A stretch of 64,000 nucleotides of DNA from Rhynchopus sp. YZ270_cl-10 (GCA_964035575.1 OZ037918.1:744001-808000); one strand, 5' to 3'; positions 31,865 to 42,105 are shown, numbered from the stretch's first letter. Translations and numbers: made by a program. Notes: generated from the letters alone by a model not told the origin.

Positions 31865-33475
31865 CTGCAGCTGTGACTCTCCTTCAATGCTCTCTGCTCC
31901 ATCCCCCTTCTTCGCCCTTTTTTTTTAGATTCTTCCCCATCCTCATCAGATTCCCTCTTCCTCTTCTTGCTCTGCTTGCTCTTCTTGCTCTGCTTGCTCT
32001 GCTTGCTCTGCTTGCTCTTTTTCTTCTGAGCCTTCTTGTTCTTCTTGTCACACTTCTTCTTCAGACGAATGATCTGCTTCGAATACCAAGCAGCAAATCT
32101 GGCCCTCATTTCCACTTTCAACGTTCTGTTGAAATTTTGATCGAGTGGTTGAAGGTGGCCTGTGTAACCACTTGGAATTACAAGCGGTATCACATCCAGT
32201 TCGTGAAGTGCATCCTTGACCTTCGTTGTCTGCTGTCCTGTGAACTTATCTATTAAAAGAACACATTTTTTGTCCGCATGTACCTTCCGCTGTTCTTCCA
32301 CATACGGCTTCAGAACATTTGCGATGAATCGCAATGTTGTCGTCTCGTTTGCCCACCTGTGTAATAAGTAAAAGTGTTGTGTACAAAGCTTTAAGTTGGG
32401 GTATACCTTTTCTGCGTCTGTGTGAAGTCAACCTTGCAGTCTGCGGCCATCGTGCCGTACCCACTACTGTTTTTGGGGTGACACCCCTTCCCCTTCCCGG
32501 CATATATCAATTGCATGCCGGGAAACTTGCCGTCGCTTGCGACAAGGGGGAGTGCAGTAATCGACCTCTTGTCGTTAACATGCGCGATCGGGACCCTCTT
32601 ACTTCCGATCACCTCATACGATTTCGTCCCAAATGGTACGATTGGCACACCTGTGTGGTCACAGTTAAGCAAGAGGGAGGGGGGCACGTCATGCTCTTCC
32701 ACCGTTTTCTTCACTTCTGCAAGGAATTTGTCACAAACATCTTTTGCGATCTGTAAAAATTTATTGTTCAACCCCTTGGAGGTATCAAAAATCATACCTC
32801 CGAGGGCACGACAAATGACGTTGTCGAGGACCTCAACGCCCAGCCGTGCCTGCCGAGGTACTTCCGTGCCCAGTCCGGTCCGAGCGAGGAGGAGTCATCC
32901 AGCCTTTGAGGAGTAGACGACTCCTTCACAAGTGCCCGCGCAGTTGCACTTCCCACAACGGATGTGACAGTTCCACCGTTGGCGCGGATTATGCGCAACA
33001 AGTGCATCACCGTTGCACTCTCTTCGGGAGACAGCACGCTCGGTCGGCCGCGATTCGGCTCCGTCGGGGCAGGCATGTCGACTCCGTTAAGGGAGTTCCG
33101 CAGCTTCAGTGCCTCCTCCTCCCTGAACTTCTTGAACAGGCGGCTCAGGGTTCCTTTCACCAGGACGCGTCGTGGGGGGTCTGCGCGGGGGTCGTTCCAG
33201 TAAGCCAGCGTCCTGTTCAGGTCGCCAGCCCTGTCCCGGCAGGCTTGTCCGATCTGCCGCCGCTCCTCGAGGGAAAAAGACTTCCCCTTTCCCGCTCGCG
33301 TGCTGCTTGCAGCGCTGACCTCATTTGCGACAGCACGAGATGTGCTGTCGTCTAGCCCCACTGCGCTTGCGGCGCTACCAGCAAGGACCGCCAGGTTGGG
33401 GGCATCTCCTCCTTCCGAAACAGGCTCGTGGGGATTGCGGCGCTTGCAGAATTGGGCTAATCCCATTTGTTTCAT
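31804..33475 (-). CDS. Pogo/jerky-like DDE transposase, three exons
   Basis: Exons on the - strand: 33475-32798, 32750-32407, 32356-31804. Introns of 47 bp (GTATGA...TTTACAG) and 50 bp (GTATAC...TTACACAG) join the frame exactly. Exon 1 has basic helix-turn-helix-like segments and the RHGWALR block usual before the catalytic domain of pogo/CENP-B-type proteins. Exon 2 has LLLNCDHTGV (first Asp). Exon 3 has VLLIDKFTGQ (second Asp) and YTGHLQPLDQNFNRTLK (third Asp, matching the LQPLD motif). A Lys/Ser/Gln-rich nuclear-signal-like tail follows. The protein cuts and pastes its own element at TA sites. All three acidic residues are present. Confidence 0.85.
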
Positions 33476-33953
33476 TTTTTATTTGGGTGAGGGGTGGGGG
33501 AGGACGTCGAAAAACCTGAAACACGAATTATCGGCTTGAAATTTGGGTGTGGTGTGTGAGGTTGGGGATTATGCCGACTGTTCCAAAAAAAATCCCTAAG
33601 ACAAAGTTCACCCCAGTCATAAAAATGTTGTAACGGAATAAAGTTACAACTTCCCGCGATCCGCAGCGTTACAACATTATTCCGTTACAACATTTTTACG
33701 TTCCAACATTTTTACGTTGCAACATTTTTCCGAATACGGTAATGTGTTCATGACTAGATAGCGTATTTTGATCTTTTTTTTTCTTATGTGCATACCCAAC
33801 GAAACGTGCAACACTCTCCGGGTTTGCACTGTTAATCTCACGCTTTTTTCTTTAGATGTGTGTGTACGAGAGACACATTCATCTTTCAAGTTTTCATTTA
33901 TTTTGTTTCAGACATATTTCCCGTCCCTACCTTCCTGCCCCAGCTCCCAAAAA

Positions 33954-34050
33954 AATAGGGAGCTCATCCTCGGGTGTGTACACACTTACAAAAGAAGATA
34001 TAGTGGAGCACACTCTAGGGTGGCTATACTAATACAACCAAGTTTTCAAA
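33954..34050 (+). repeat. Two module D copies in tandem
   Basis: A partial copy (about 33954-33990, GAGCTCATCCTCGGGTGTG) followed by a fuller one (33998-34050). Between 33742 and 34083 there is otherwise only module G near 33855 and AT-rich sequence. Confidence 0.65.
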
Positions 34051-34083
34051 GAAGAAAAATTTAAAAAAAAAAAATTGACAACA

Positions 34084-34650
34084 TGGGGAGATCCGGGTGC
34101 CCGCAACAACAATATTCACAAGCAATCACAAAAAATAAATCCTATTCACAAAAAATCACAAACAATCACAAACAAAAAATCTTATTCACAAAAAATCACA
34201 CAAAATCACAAAAAATAAATCCTATTCACAAAAAATCACAAGTAATCACAAAAAAAAAATCCTATTCACAAAAAATAACAAAAAATCAAAAAGAATCACA
34301 TCCACTTTTTGTGATTTTTTGTGATTTTTTTGTGATTGTTTGTGATTTTTTGTGAATAGGATTTTTTTTTTGTGATTACTTGTGATTTTTTGTGAATAGG
34401 ATTTATTTTTTGTGATTTTGTGTGATTTTTTGTGAATAAGATTTTTTGTTTGTGATTTTTTGTGATTGTTTGTGAATAGGATTTTTTTTTTGTGATTGCT
34501 TGTGATTTTTTGTGATTTGTTGTGAATAGGATTTTTTTTTTGTGATTTTTTGTATTTCTTTTGTGTGATTTGTTGTGATTTGTTGTGATTTGTTGTGATT
34601 TTTTCTGATTTTTTGTGAATATTGTTGTTGCGGGCACCCGGATCTCCCCA
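34084..34650. mobile_element. Inverted-repeat element built of TCACAAAAAA units
   Basis: Ends TGGGGAGATCCGGGTGCCCG and its complement (34-36 bp). Both arms are tandem arrays of ATTCACAAAAAATCACA-type units in opposite orientation. CAACA flanks it at 34079-34083 and 34651-34655, a probable 5-bp duplication. Frames through it are repeat artefacts. Confidence 0.85.
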
Positions 34651-34662
34651 CAACAAAAAAAC

Positions 34663-34735
34663 AGTGGAGATTGCACAAACTGTGGCAACACAACCGAGGC
34701 AACTACACTACTCCAACAATTTATCAAAAAATAAT
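34663..34735 (+). repeat. 70-bp repeat H, copy 1
   Basis: GTGGAGATTGCACAAACTGT, GGCAACACAACC, GAGGCAACTACAC, CCAACAATTTATCAAAAA. The second + strand copy lies at about 37026-37105. Confidence 0.75.
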
Positions 34736-34743
34736 AATAATAA

Positions 34744-34871
34744 TTGGGTGATCTATGAACGGGGAGAGATTTTTTCACTAGCTCTCAGTAAGCTCTCACA
34801 GACTCTCACAAGCTCTCACAAGCTCTCACAGCCTGTTACGTGTCCCACGGAGACGATCATAGATCACCCAA
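34744..34871. mobile_element. TTGGGTGATC MITE, copy 1 (128 bp)
   Basis: Ends TTGGGTGATCTATGA and CATAGATCACCCAA. The interior has repeats of AGCTCTCACA. TAA on both sides (34741-34743, 34872-34874). Confidence 0.85.
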
Positions 34872-34975
34872 TAATAATACAGAGTTTGATGAACAATCAA
34901 AACAATGCAAACCCCTTCAATCAGTCTACACACTAGCAGCAACTTTTCAAAGAAAACAAGCCAAAAAAAGACAAA

Positions 34976-35112
34976 AAGGGGGCAACAGTATTGGAGTGTA
35001 CCATTGGTTAACAACAGTATTTCAATGATGATATAGGTGAGTGACGACACCTCCCCCCTTTTGCCAGTTGTATGCATTCCAGGACCGTGCATGCTCCGTT
35101 CCCTAAAAAGGA
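34976..35112 (+). repeat. Structured repeat E, copy 2
   Basis: Shorter partner of 2255-2440. TTGGAGTGTACCATTGGT, the GTGAGTGACGACACCTCC block and the CCGTTCC/GGAATGG hairpin are all present in the same order. Confidence 0.65.
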
Positions 35113-35399
35113 ATGGTAAAAAAGCTTTCAAAAAAGAAAAAAAGAAAAAAACGATGTTTGTTAGAAATTCACCCAATCTCATCTTCCTTGGAAGAAGAGA
35201 AAATAAGTAAAAAGGAGGGGATCGTGTTCCGCCCTTGCTTACTGTTTGCTTTTTTGTAAGTACATGAGTTCGTTATTTTACTTTTAGATTGTGTGTTGCG
35301 CGAGAAGCCCACATTCATTGCAAAATTTTCTATTTTTATTTTATTTTTGTTGTTGTTTCCCTTTCAGATGTGTGTGCCGTGAGAGAGTACATTCATTTA

Positions 35400-35625
35400 C
35401 CGTATTCGTACAAAAAATTATTGACTGCAATAATGTTCGACCATTTCAGAATTTTTCTGGAAGTTTGACCTTTTTTTACGGTCGATAATTTTGGGCGATC
35501 TATGAACGGGGAGAGAATTTTTCACAAGCTCTCAGTAGCGTCTCACAGACCCTCACAAGCTCTCTCAGCCTGTTGCGTGTCTCACGGAGACGATCATGGA
35601 TCACCCAAATTTGTAACGAATACGG
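35400..35625. mobile_element. Pogo-ended MITE, copy 2, split by a nested MITE
   Basis: Ends CCGTATTCGTACAAA and TTTGTAACGAATACGG. TA on the left, CA on the right. The inner arms with ACGGTCGA match the 26670 element. It is interrupted by the element at 35491-35608. Confidence 0.8.
35491..35608. mobile_element. TTGGGTGATC MITE, copy 2 (nested)
   Basis: 118 bp, ends TTGGGCGATCTATGAACG and its near complement; ATT on both sides (35488-35490, 35609-35611). It lies inside another MITE, so it came later. Confidence 0.85.
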
Positions 35626-36059
35626 CATACATTTTTTTTTTCCTTCTTTCCTCCTCTCCTTGTCCTATTTGCCACCCTCTTTCTTGTGCACACACGTCTC
35701 TGCCATGCACTATCTACGTATGCGGATCGGACGTGAAATGTGTATTCCGGTGTGATCGCCACACCCCCTTGTAATGGATGTGTGCAGGGGAGGCACACCC
35801 GTCTTTGTAGTCTTCAGACTTCTTTATAAAATTATTATTTTTTGGAAAAATAACCCCCCGCATTTATTTATGAAGCGTGGGAATCGTCTTTTTTTCAGTT
35901 TCTTTTATTGCGACCGCCTGATTCTTCTTTTTTTCCTTTCTCGAAGTGTCAGTGCCTGCCTCCCAGAGGCGTTTGCACCTATCAACTTCACTTTATTATT
36001 TTTGGCGACTAAGCGCACGCTTGAGGCTAAAACTCATGTTTACAACCCCATCCCCCTTT

Positions 36060-36253
36060 TACACGACGTGGTCCAGAGGCACCTGACAAGTGAAATCACT
36101 TGTCATAAAAAATGACAAGTGAAATGACATGTGAATCGCTTTGTCATGACAAGTGAATCCTTAGGGGAGTAGGTGGGGGGAAATCATGACCATTTGTCAT
36201 CATTTTCACTTGTCACCATGACAAGTGAAATTGGTCCTGGACCACGTCGTGTA
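36060..36253. mobile_element. TACACGAC-family element, copy 4
   Basis: Ends TACACGACGTGGTCCAG and CTGGACCACGTCGTGTA, with ACTTGTCATGACAAGTG-type units inside. No target duplication seen. Confidence 0.82.
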
Positions 36254-36734
36254 CCCTCCTTATGTACCGGACCATTTTTTGTCTGCATGGGGTACAGCCG
36301 GTCATTGTACCAAGGTACACTGTCACGAGCGGGTTGTATTTCAAGTAAACCCCCCTTTTTTTGTACGGTTTTTCTGCACAAACAAGGGACCAGACCAGAG
36401 CGTCCTTAGTGGCTCATATCTCTGCCTCGCTCTGTGGGGCGAGGTGTGCAGTGACCCTCCCCTCAGCCATTCTCGAAATTATGGGGGTTTCTCGTTTGCG
36501 GGTCTTCTCCTCCCTCCCTTTTTTTTCTTCTTTTCCTGGAGTGCACTGCGTCCGCCAGTTTTGGATGTATTTTTTTCCCCTTCTTTTTTTCCTTCTTTTT
36601 TACTTCTCTTTCTTGGAGCTTTGATAGATAGTATTTTAGGCGTTTTTTTTTTTTTTTTTAAATTTGTTTGTACTTTCAACGTTTCTTTATTTCTTTATTT
36701 CTTCCCCTTTCGCGCTTTTTGATAACAAAAGAAA

Positions 36735-36766
36735 ACTGAGTGGGCTTCATACGAAGTCCACTCAGT
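36735..36766. repeat. Palindrome ACTGAGTGG...CCACTCAGT
   Basis: 32-bp palindrome (ACTGAGTGGGCTTC pairing with GAAGTCCACTCAGT, one mismatch), a few bases after a T-rich tract. Terminator-like in shape but in a eukaryotic intergenic setting. Confidence 0.6.
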
Positions 36767-36861
36767 CCACAGATCGTGTGATTCAGGGGGTACGGACAAC
36801 CCGCGGGAGAACCACGGGGAAACCACGGAGAACTGCTAGGGGCTATACCCCCCCTTTAATA

Positions 36862-36901
36862 GGTGCTCCGGTAAGGGGGTCCCCCCCCTTACCGGAGCAC
36901 C
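36862..36901. repeat. GC-rich perfect hairpin
   Basis: GGTGCTCCGGTAAGGGGG pairs fully with CCCCCTTACCGGAGCACC. It lies in a GC-rich stretch (about 36780-36925) with AGAACCACGGGGAAACCACG repeats; a related stretch is 44095-44165, which also has CTATACCCCCCCTTTA and AGAACCACGGGGAATCGG. Confidence 0.75.
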
Positions 36902-37191
36902 TTCGGGAGAACCACCGAGAATCGGTTTGGTGATCACACCAACACAAAGGGGTTTTGCACTGTCTACTCTTTATGTACACCTACGTGGCGCGCTTTCTGT
37001 GGTAGGATAGCAAATGATACCTGAAAGTGGAGATTTGCACAAAAAAAACTGTGGCAACACAACCCCGAGGCAACTACACACTACTCCAACAATTTATCAA
37101 AAAAAAAAAAAAAAAAAGGGGGGGGGGGGGGGAAAGAGAACAGGCCAAAAGCTAAATCGCCTCCTTTCTCCCGACATTTTTGAAAATGAGT

Positions 37192-37255
37192 TCCCCCCCT
37201 TTATTTGCACGAAGAAAAAGTACTGGTTCCCCCCCTTTATTTGCACGAAGGCCGC
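37192..37255 (+). repeat. Tandem pair of a 38-bp unit
   Basis: CCCCCCTTTATTTGCACGAA occurs twice, about 38 bp apart, separated by an AAAAGTACTGGTT block. Confidence 0.75.
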
Positions 37256-37689
37256 AGGCTACTTAGGGGGTAAGTTTGGTGACTAAAGTGACCGTAAAAA
37301 AAATATATGAAAAGATCGAGTGTCAAATCGTCGAAAAACAGCCTTTTTGGGATGGTTTGGAAAAAAAAAAAGCCGCCTGCGGCGGCACCAGGGCTCGCGC
37401 TAAAGTCCATCCCTCATCCCGGGATTTTTGGGGGTTTTGGTAGGAACGTTTTTTTTTTGCAGTACGGGGATTTCATTAAGAAACCAGAAGTTCTAATATT
37501 GTTGAGTAAGACCACCACATAGTGGACTTGCATGTACATGTGACCCCGCCGTGGAACGCAATTGGCTCGGAAAGTCAAAAGAAAGAGGAGAAAAAAGAAA
37601 AGGAAAAAAAAAAAAAGTTGGTTACCGTGCGCCTGCGGCGCTGCCTGTTCCCTTCCAGTTTCTACAGGCAAACACTTGCCCCCTTTACC

Positions 37690-38170
37690 TGACACTGACG
37701 GGTTTTGACCAAAACCAAGAACTTGTCCATTTCGGCAAATTGACCCCACCACAGAACGGACGAATTCCGGAAATGCAAATGCCGGTGTTTTCGCGCATTT
37801 TCATGCAAGACGTCAGGATCAGGGAGAGAAAATCTGGTTGTGGGATTTACATTGGCCCTCTTTACCCACATGGATTTTGACCAAAACCAAAAAATTGGCC
37901 ATTTCGGCAAAGTGACCCCACCACAGCGCGGACGGATTCCGGAAATTCCAATCGCGGTATGTTTTGGGGCTGAAAACCCACTGATTTTCAGGAGAAAAAT
38001 TGCTTCCAAATCTCGGAATTTTCCGAATTTTCCTGAAAATGACCCTTGTTTACGAGTATGGGTTCATATTTTGCGAAAATTTAAGTCACTAAAATTTTGT
38101 CCATTTTTTCACATTGACCCCACCGCAGACTGGGTTGAGCTCAAAAATGCAAATATGGAGGCTTTTGGAG
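37690..38170 (+). repeat. Three copies of the satellite-flanking repeat
   Basis: Units with TTTTGACCAAAACCAAGAAC, GTCCATTTCGGCAAATTGAC, CCCACCAC and TTCCGGAAATGC recur near 37705, 37868 and, decayed, 38095, with spacing of about 165-210 bp. The same unit flanks both 9-bp satellites (27485-27580 reversed, 43960-44055) and a decayed copy lies near 40002-40055. Confidence 0.75.
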
Positions 38171-38606
38171 CCCAAAAACGTACCCCCAATTCCCCCCCTT
38201 TATTTGCTCCCTTTTTGGACATTTGGCCTCCCGGACCCCCCTATTTAGCTTTAGGCCTGAAAGAGAACAATGCGTTTGCGGACACTCTGCTTATTAAGGT
38301 GACCTTTTTTCGTGAGGTTGAAGGTTCATCTTATCATATTTTTTTTCTCATGGATGGGTGTGCACAACATGCACATTTATCTTCCAAAGTTTTCTGTGGA
38401 TGTATTCTTTTAGATTTTTTTTTATATGCACGAGAGGCATATTTATCTTAGTGTTCTGGGAAAGTCAACGAGAACAACTTTACTTACCTACCTCCGATCC
38501 TACTATTTTGTGCTGACTGTAGTTGGGTTCGGTGAGCAGCTTTGCTGATGTTTTCCTTCAGTGTCCCTTCAGCGTCTGATGAATGGTTAGGCGCGCTTTG
38601 CACTTA

Positions 38607-38689
38607 CAGTGAGACAACAAAACACTGGTGGGGTAAAAACTAAGGTGGGTTTTGGGATTTCAAAGCTCCCCTCCGATGCTGTCTTACTG
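38607..38689. mobile_element. CAGT-ended MITE with TA duplication, copy 2
   Basis: 83 bp, ends CAGTGAGACAAC and GTCTTACTG, TA at 38605-38606 and 38690-38691. The interior GGGGTAAAAACTAAGGTGGG is identical to copy 1 at 22650, but the right arm is shortened. Confidence 0.8.
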
Positions 38690-39509
38690 TACCTTCTCCT
38701 TTCCTTCCCCCCCTTTTTTTGTTCCTTTTTAAACACCTCCTTTTTCTTTAAATGGGGCGACTGCAAATCGTCAAGGTGTAACCCGTCTCTGGACTAGAGA
38801 CAGCCAAGGTTTTCAGCTCCCCATTATCAAACCCCTCCTTGACATCGAAGCGAAAAAAATGTGAGGAAGGCTTCGGTGGTATCTTACCAGGAAGGTGGGA
38901 CCCCCGCACAAGAGTTTTTTTTTTTGTGTTTCGCTCCCAATAACAAAAAAAAATTATATCTTCTCTCTCTCTTTCCTTACTTCATTTTTTTTTCCCTCAC
39001 AAATTTGAAAGATGTTGGTGCTCACAAAAGGTGAGTCCATGTGACTCTTTTGATTTCCTCTCCTCCCTTTGTTCTTTAAAACACTATACAAGAGCTTCAG
39101 TTCGTCTTACAGCCTTTACTTTCTGGTGAGTAAGTACGAGAGGCTTGTGTTCATCTATCTTATACGTTCTTTTCTTCGCAAAAAAAAAAAAAAAATAGTG
39201 GAGCACACACTAGGGTGGCTACACTTATACAAACCAAGTTTTCAAAAAAAAAAAAAAAATAATATTGAGCAGGGAAGTTCCTAAGTGGGACCGAGAACAT
39301 GAAATTCTGGATTTTAGTTTTTTTTTCCTTTTTTTTTTTCCTTTTTTTCCTTGGGGGGCTTTCTTGTGGTTTCTAGTGGGTTTCACTGTGGGTGACACAC
39401 CACCAGTGTGGTGAAATGGTCGAAACTCTCAAAAGCAAGAGTTTTCAGGGGGCAAGAAAAAAAAAATTGACAACAAAATCCTGCACCGTCAGGGCTGTAC
39501 CCCCAATTT

Positions 39510-39650
39510 TTTTTTGCCTGCGGCGCCATTTTTCATTTTTTGCTCTGCAAAAAAGGGTTCGCCGGAAGCTAGATTTTTACACTGTACTCAAAATTTTTTG
39601 CCTGCGGCGCCATTTATATTATTTTTTGCTCCGCAAAAAGAGAAGTGCAA
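39510..39650 (-). repeat. Repeat shared with the 22837-23471 element
   Basis: Two blocks of TTGCCTGCGGCGCCATTT followed by a TTTTTTGCTC(T/C)GCAAAAA block, with AAGCTAGATTTTTACAC between. This is the reverse complement of part of 23090-23220. Probably a fragment of that element family, here without visible ends. Confidence 0.65.
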
Positions 39651-40628
39651 CGCCTCACCGTTCATCGGCGGAAGCACTGGTTCCACGGGTTATCGAACCC
39701 CAGAGAGCACTTCATTGGCATGCACGCGGTTACCGCGAGGGAGCGTGTATGCAGGTACAAAATCACTGCCCCATCCAAATAATATTCCCAACGTCTTTGG
39801 GGGTCCCCTTGCATTTTGCAGCCAAAAATGCAACTAGACCAAAGCTGCAAAAAGTTCCGCGCGAGTGTAGCGCGCCCGGGTTTGGGACCCCTTTTTGAAT
39901 TTCGAAGGGCGGTTAAAGTGGGCCCAGAATCACAGTTCTGACACTCATTTAGCATTGTGAGCAACTCACTAGTGGTCGTAACCAAAATTTGTATCAATCA
40001 AGAACTTGTCCATTTTCTCGAAATGACCCCACTACAGTGAGGGTAGAGCTCGGAAAGCCCGAAAAAGGGCAAAAAACCCCACCCAAAAAAAGGAAAAAAA
40101 CGGGAACATAAATCCAGAATTTTGCTGTTTTTTCCGAGAACAAGGAACAACCCTGATATTGAGTCATCACAAATGCCCCGCGAACCAATGGTGTTCCAGG
40201 GTGGATGAATCATTTTTTTTTTTTGGCGTTTACCACACACTGCGTGGTCACTGCAACCAGGGCTGGATGGATACCTATGATTTTGGGTAGTCCCCTCGGG
40301 AAGTGGGTAACGAAAATAACCCCACCTTTTTTTTTGTCTTGCTTTTTTTTCTTCTTCAAATTCAAACCCCCGAACCATTTGAAAATACTCCATGGGTTTT
40401 ACCCCACCACATGGAACAGTATTTTGAGCAAAGTTAACGAAAAAAAAAGTAACTCTGATAGGTAAGTAAAAGGGGGGAAAAAAAAGGTTTTTTTGTTGAT
40501 CGCACCCAAACCCCCTAGGGACTGCTCAATATTAAGAGCTGAACCACAAAGACCCCGCCGATTTGCAGAGGTCTGCTTATAAACTAGAGGTGGACCAACG
40601 ATTCACTGAACAAATACACTGACGCGGC

Positions 40629-40916
40629 CTAATAACGCAAGGTCACCAAGCAAACCACATACACTCGTTGCATCGCAGGCCATAGCGCCGCCATTAGCGG
40701 GAACATGCTCTCCTTCACTTGGTCAACCTGTTCTCGGCCATGTCTGGTCTCAATCAGCGCGGGGCTCGATTCACCTCTTGTCAGGCCATCAGCCCGCTGT
40801 TCTCCGGTAGGTACCCATTCCGCCATGACCGTCATCCCCTTTGCTTCACACACGTCGAAAATCGCACACCTGTGTGCAGAAGAGGCACCACTTTCTTGTT
40901 TCTGCCACGCTCTCAA
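40629..40916 (-). mobile_element. Retroelement relic (RNase H-like tail)
   Basis: A 95-codon fragment with AEWVPTGEQRADGLTRG, the kind of motif found at the end of the RNase H region of retroelement polyproteins. It is a small broken fossil without visible ends or other recognised parts. Family not determined; Ty3-like and DIRS-like sources are both possible. Age unknown. Confidence 0.35.
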
Positions 40917-41556
40917 AACCCTGTTTTTCAGGTGACAAGCATGTGAATCTGAGGATACCTCTATTCTTTTCTTTCGGGTGTTTTATCGACACAAGAAAAG
41001 TAGATTCCTGCAGAGATTGGGCGTCATGCCACAAACCACAACCCACAAAATAAAACATGCTGCCTCATCTACTTGTATCCCCCACCACTACACCTCGGCG
41101 TTCCCTCAGTGTCATGCCATGTCCTTCGCTCAGTAGGGTCTCCTTATTTGCGACGGTTGGAATATCAGACAAGTAAGTCGTCGCCATAAACACAGGCTTG
41201 GCAATGGCTGACAGAGGCAGGGGGGCGTCGTTAGTGGCCAAACTTTGTGCGGCCTTCGATTAGCACGAATTACCTTCGGGAAACTGATATCAACATACAC
41301 ACACACACCACTTTGGAACCATATTCTGCAAGAATTTCCCCTTATTCGTTAAACACAAACATTTCACCCACCCTCCAAAATACAGGCCCTTTTTTTTTTT
41401 TTTACACTATCCAAGGAAATTCTACCTTACCTTCCACCCCACTGGGCCGGTCTACGCCCTCTTGTTGCTGTCCTTACTGCCCTTTTTGCAGTGACGTTGT
41501 TTCCTTACGACACCTCCCTTCCTTCTCCTTCTTCTTCTCCTTCTCCTTCTTTCGCA

Positions 41557-42105
41557 ATGAAGCGTTACAGAGAAGCATTTTTTAATAGTAGGGGCCAGGT
41601 TGCTAATAGACAAAGAGCATCGTTAAAGGAAATGAAAGCAATGCAGGCGGGTGATGGAGGACAGAGAATTGGGTTAAGCACTTTTAAACGAGCGGAGGAG
41701 AAAGGGGATTGGCGGCTGTTGCATGGCGGGCACTTCGATTGGTGGATGTTTCCCATTGATGATGGCTCGCGGATTCAGTACAACGTTTTCGCAGATGATG
41801 TGGAAGAACTGCTTTCCGATCCACAATACGTTGCGAACTACCGAGAGGGGGTAAGAATTGCAATGAAAAGCTGGGGTTGGGATGTGGGAACGTCCGCGCC
41901 AGTGGTGGAGATAACCGGGAAAGGGCAGGGCTGGGCGAATTGGGATGTGCGTCTTGCGAAGATTTGTAGGTCCTGTTATATCTTTAAACAGAATGATCTG
42001 CTTCAGTCATGCCAGAAATTTGCTCGTCGTACCAAACCAAATGGTGGGTTCCGATATGGAGGAATAAACCTTGATGAGCTTTTGAACTTTCCCCCGAGGG
42101 AATAG
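41557..42105 (+). CDS. Unknown protein, 182 aa
   Basis: Start chosen at MKRYREAFF, because the 22 codons upstream are Ser/Pro low-complexity translated from a CTTCTC tract. The sequence is balanced and globular-looking, with conserved-looking aromatic blocks HFDWWMFPIDDGSRIQYNVF and YREGVRIAMKSWGWDV. Several Cys residues (CRSCY, SCQKFAR) occur in the C-terminal half. No signal peptide or membrane segment. I do not recognise the family; it could be cytosolic. It may have an upstream exon, since a TTTTTGCAG acceptor-like site lies at about 41484-41492. Confidence 0.65.
   Translation: MKRYREAFFNSRGQVANRQRASLKEMKAMQAGDGGQRIGLSTFKRAEEKGDWRLLHGGHFDWWMFPIDDGSRIQYNVFADDVEELLSDPQYVANYREGVRIAMKSWGWDVGTSAPVVEITGKGQGWANWDVRLAKICRSCYIFKQNDLLQSCQKFARRTKPNGGFRYGGINLDELLNFPPRE

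Larger units (their letters stand above)
30041..33739 (-). mobile_element. Pogo-like (Tc1/mariner superfamily) DNA transposon, 3.7 kb
   Basis: Flanked by TA (30039-30040, 33740-33741). The ends are CCGTAGACGGAAAAATGTTG and, on the other strand, CCGTATTCGGAAAAATGTTG. Both subterminal regions hold inverted GTTACAACATTATTCCGTTA blocks and then a GTCTTAGGGATTTTT block, making long terminal repeats of about 130 bp. The - strand encodes a DDD transposase (31804-33475) and an OTU-like frame (30842-31864). The ends, introns and duplication look well preserved, so the insertion is young; a nine-A run separates the two frames. Confidence 0.9.
34876..41556. other. Long gene-free region of repeats
   Basis: 6.7 kb without a convincing host gene. 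It contains structured repeat E copy 2, MITEs (35400, 36060, 38607), modules A (36284), B (36004, 38298, 39124), C (35948, 38565) and D (39193), several palindromes, the repeated GTCCATTTCGGCAAATTGAC units (37700-38170), a retroelement relic (40629-40916) and homopolymers. Coding scraps are short and unrelated to each other. Confidence 0.65.

Noticed and set aside
34083-34778. Lys/Ser/Gln-rich frames
   Set aside because: Translations of TCACAAAAAA repeat arms of a transposable element.
39645-39770. Possible tRNA on the - strand (GGTTCGATAACC box B-like)
   Set aside because: The T-arm has mismatched pairs, no acceptor stem can be formed, and the box A-like part is poor. At best it is a tRNA-like relic next to a module C copy.
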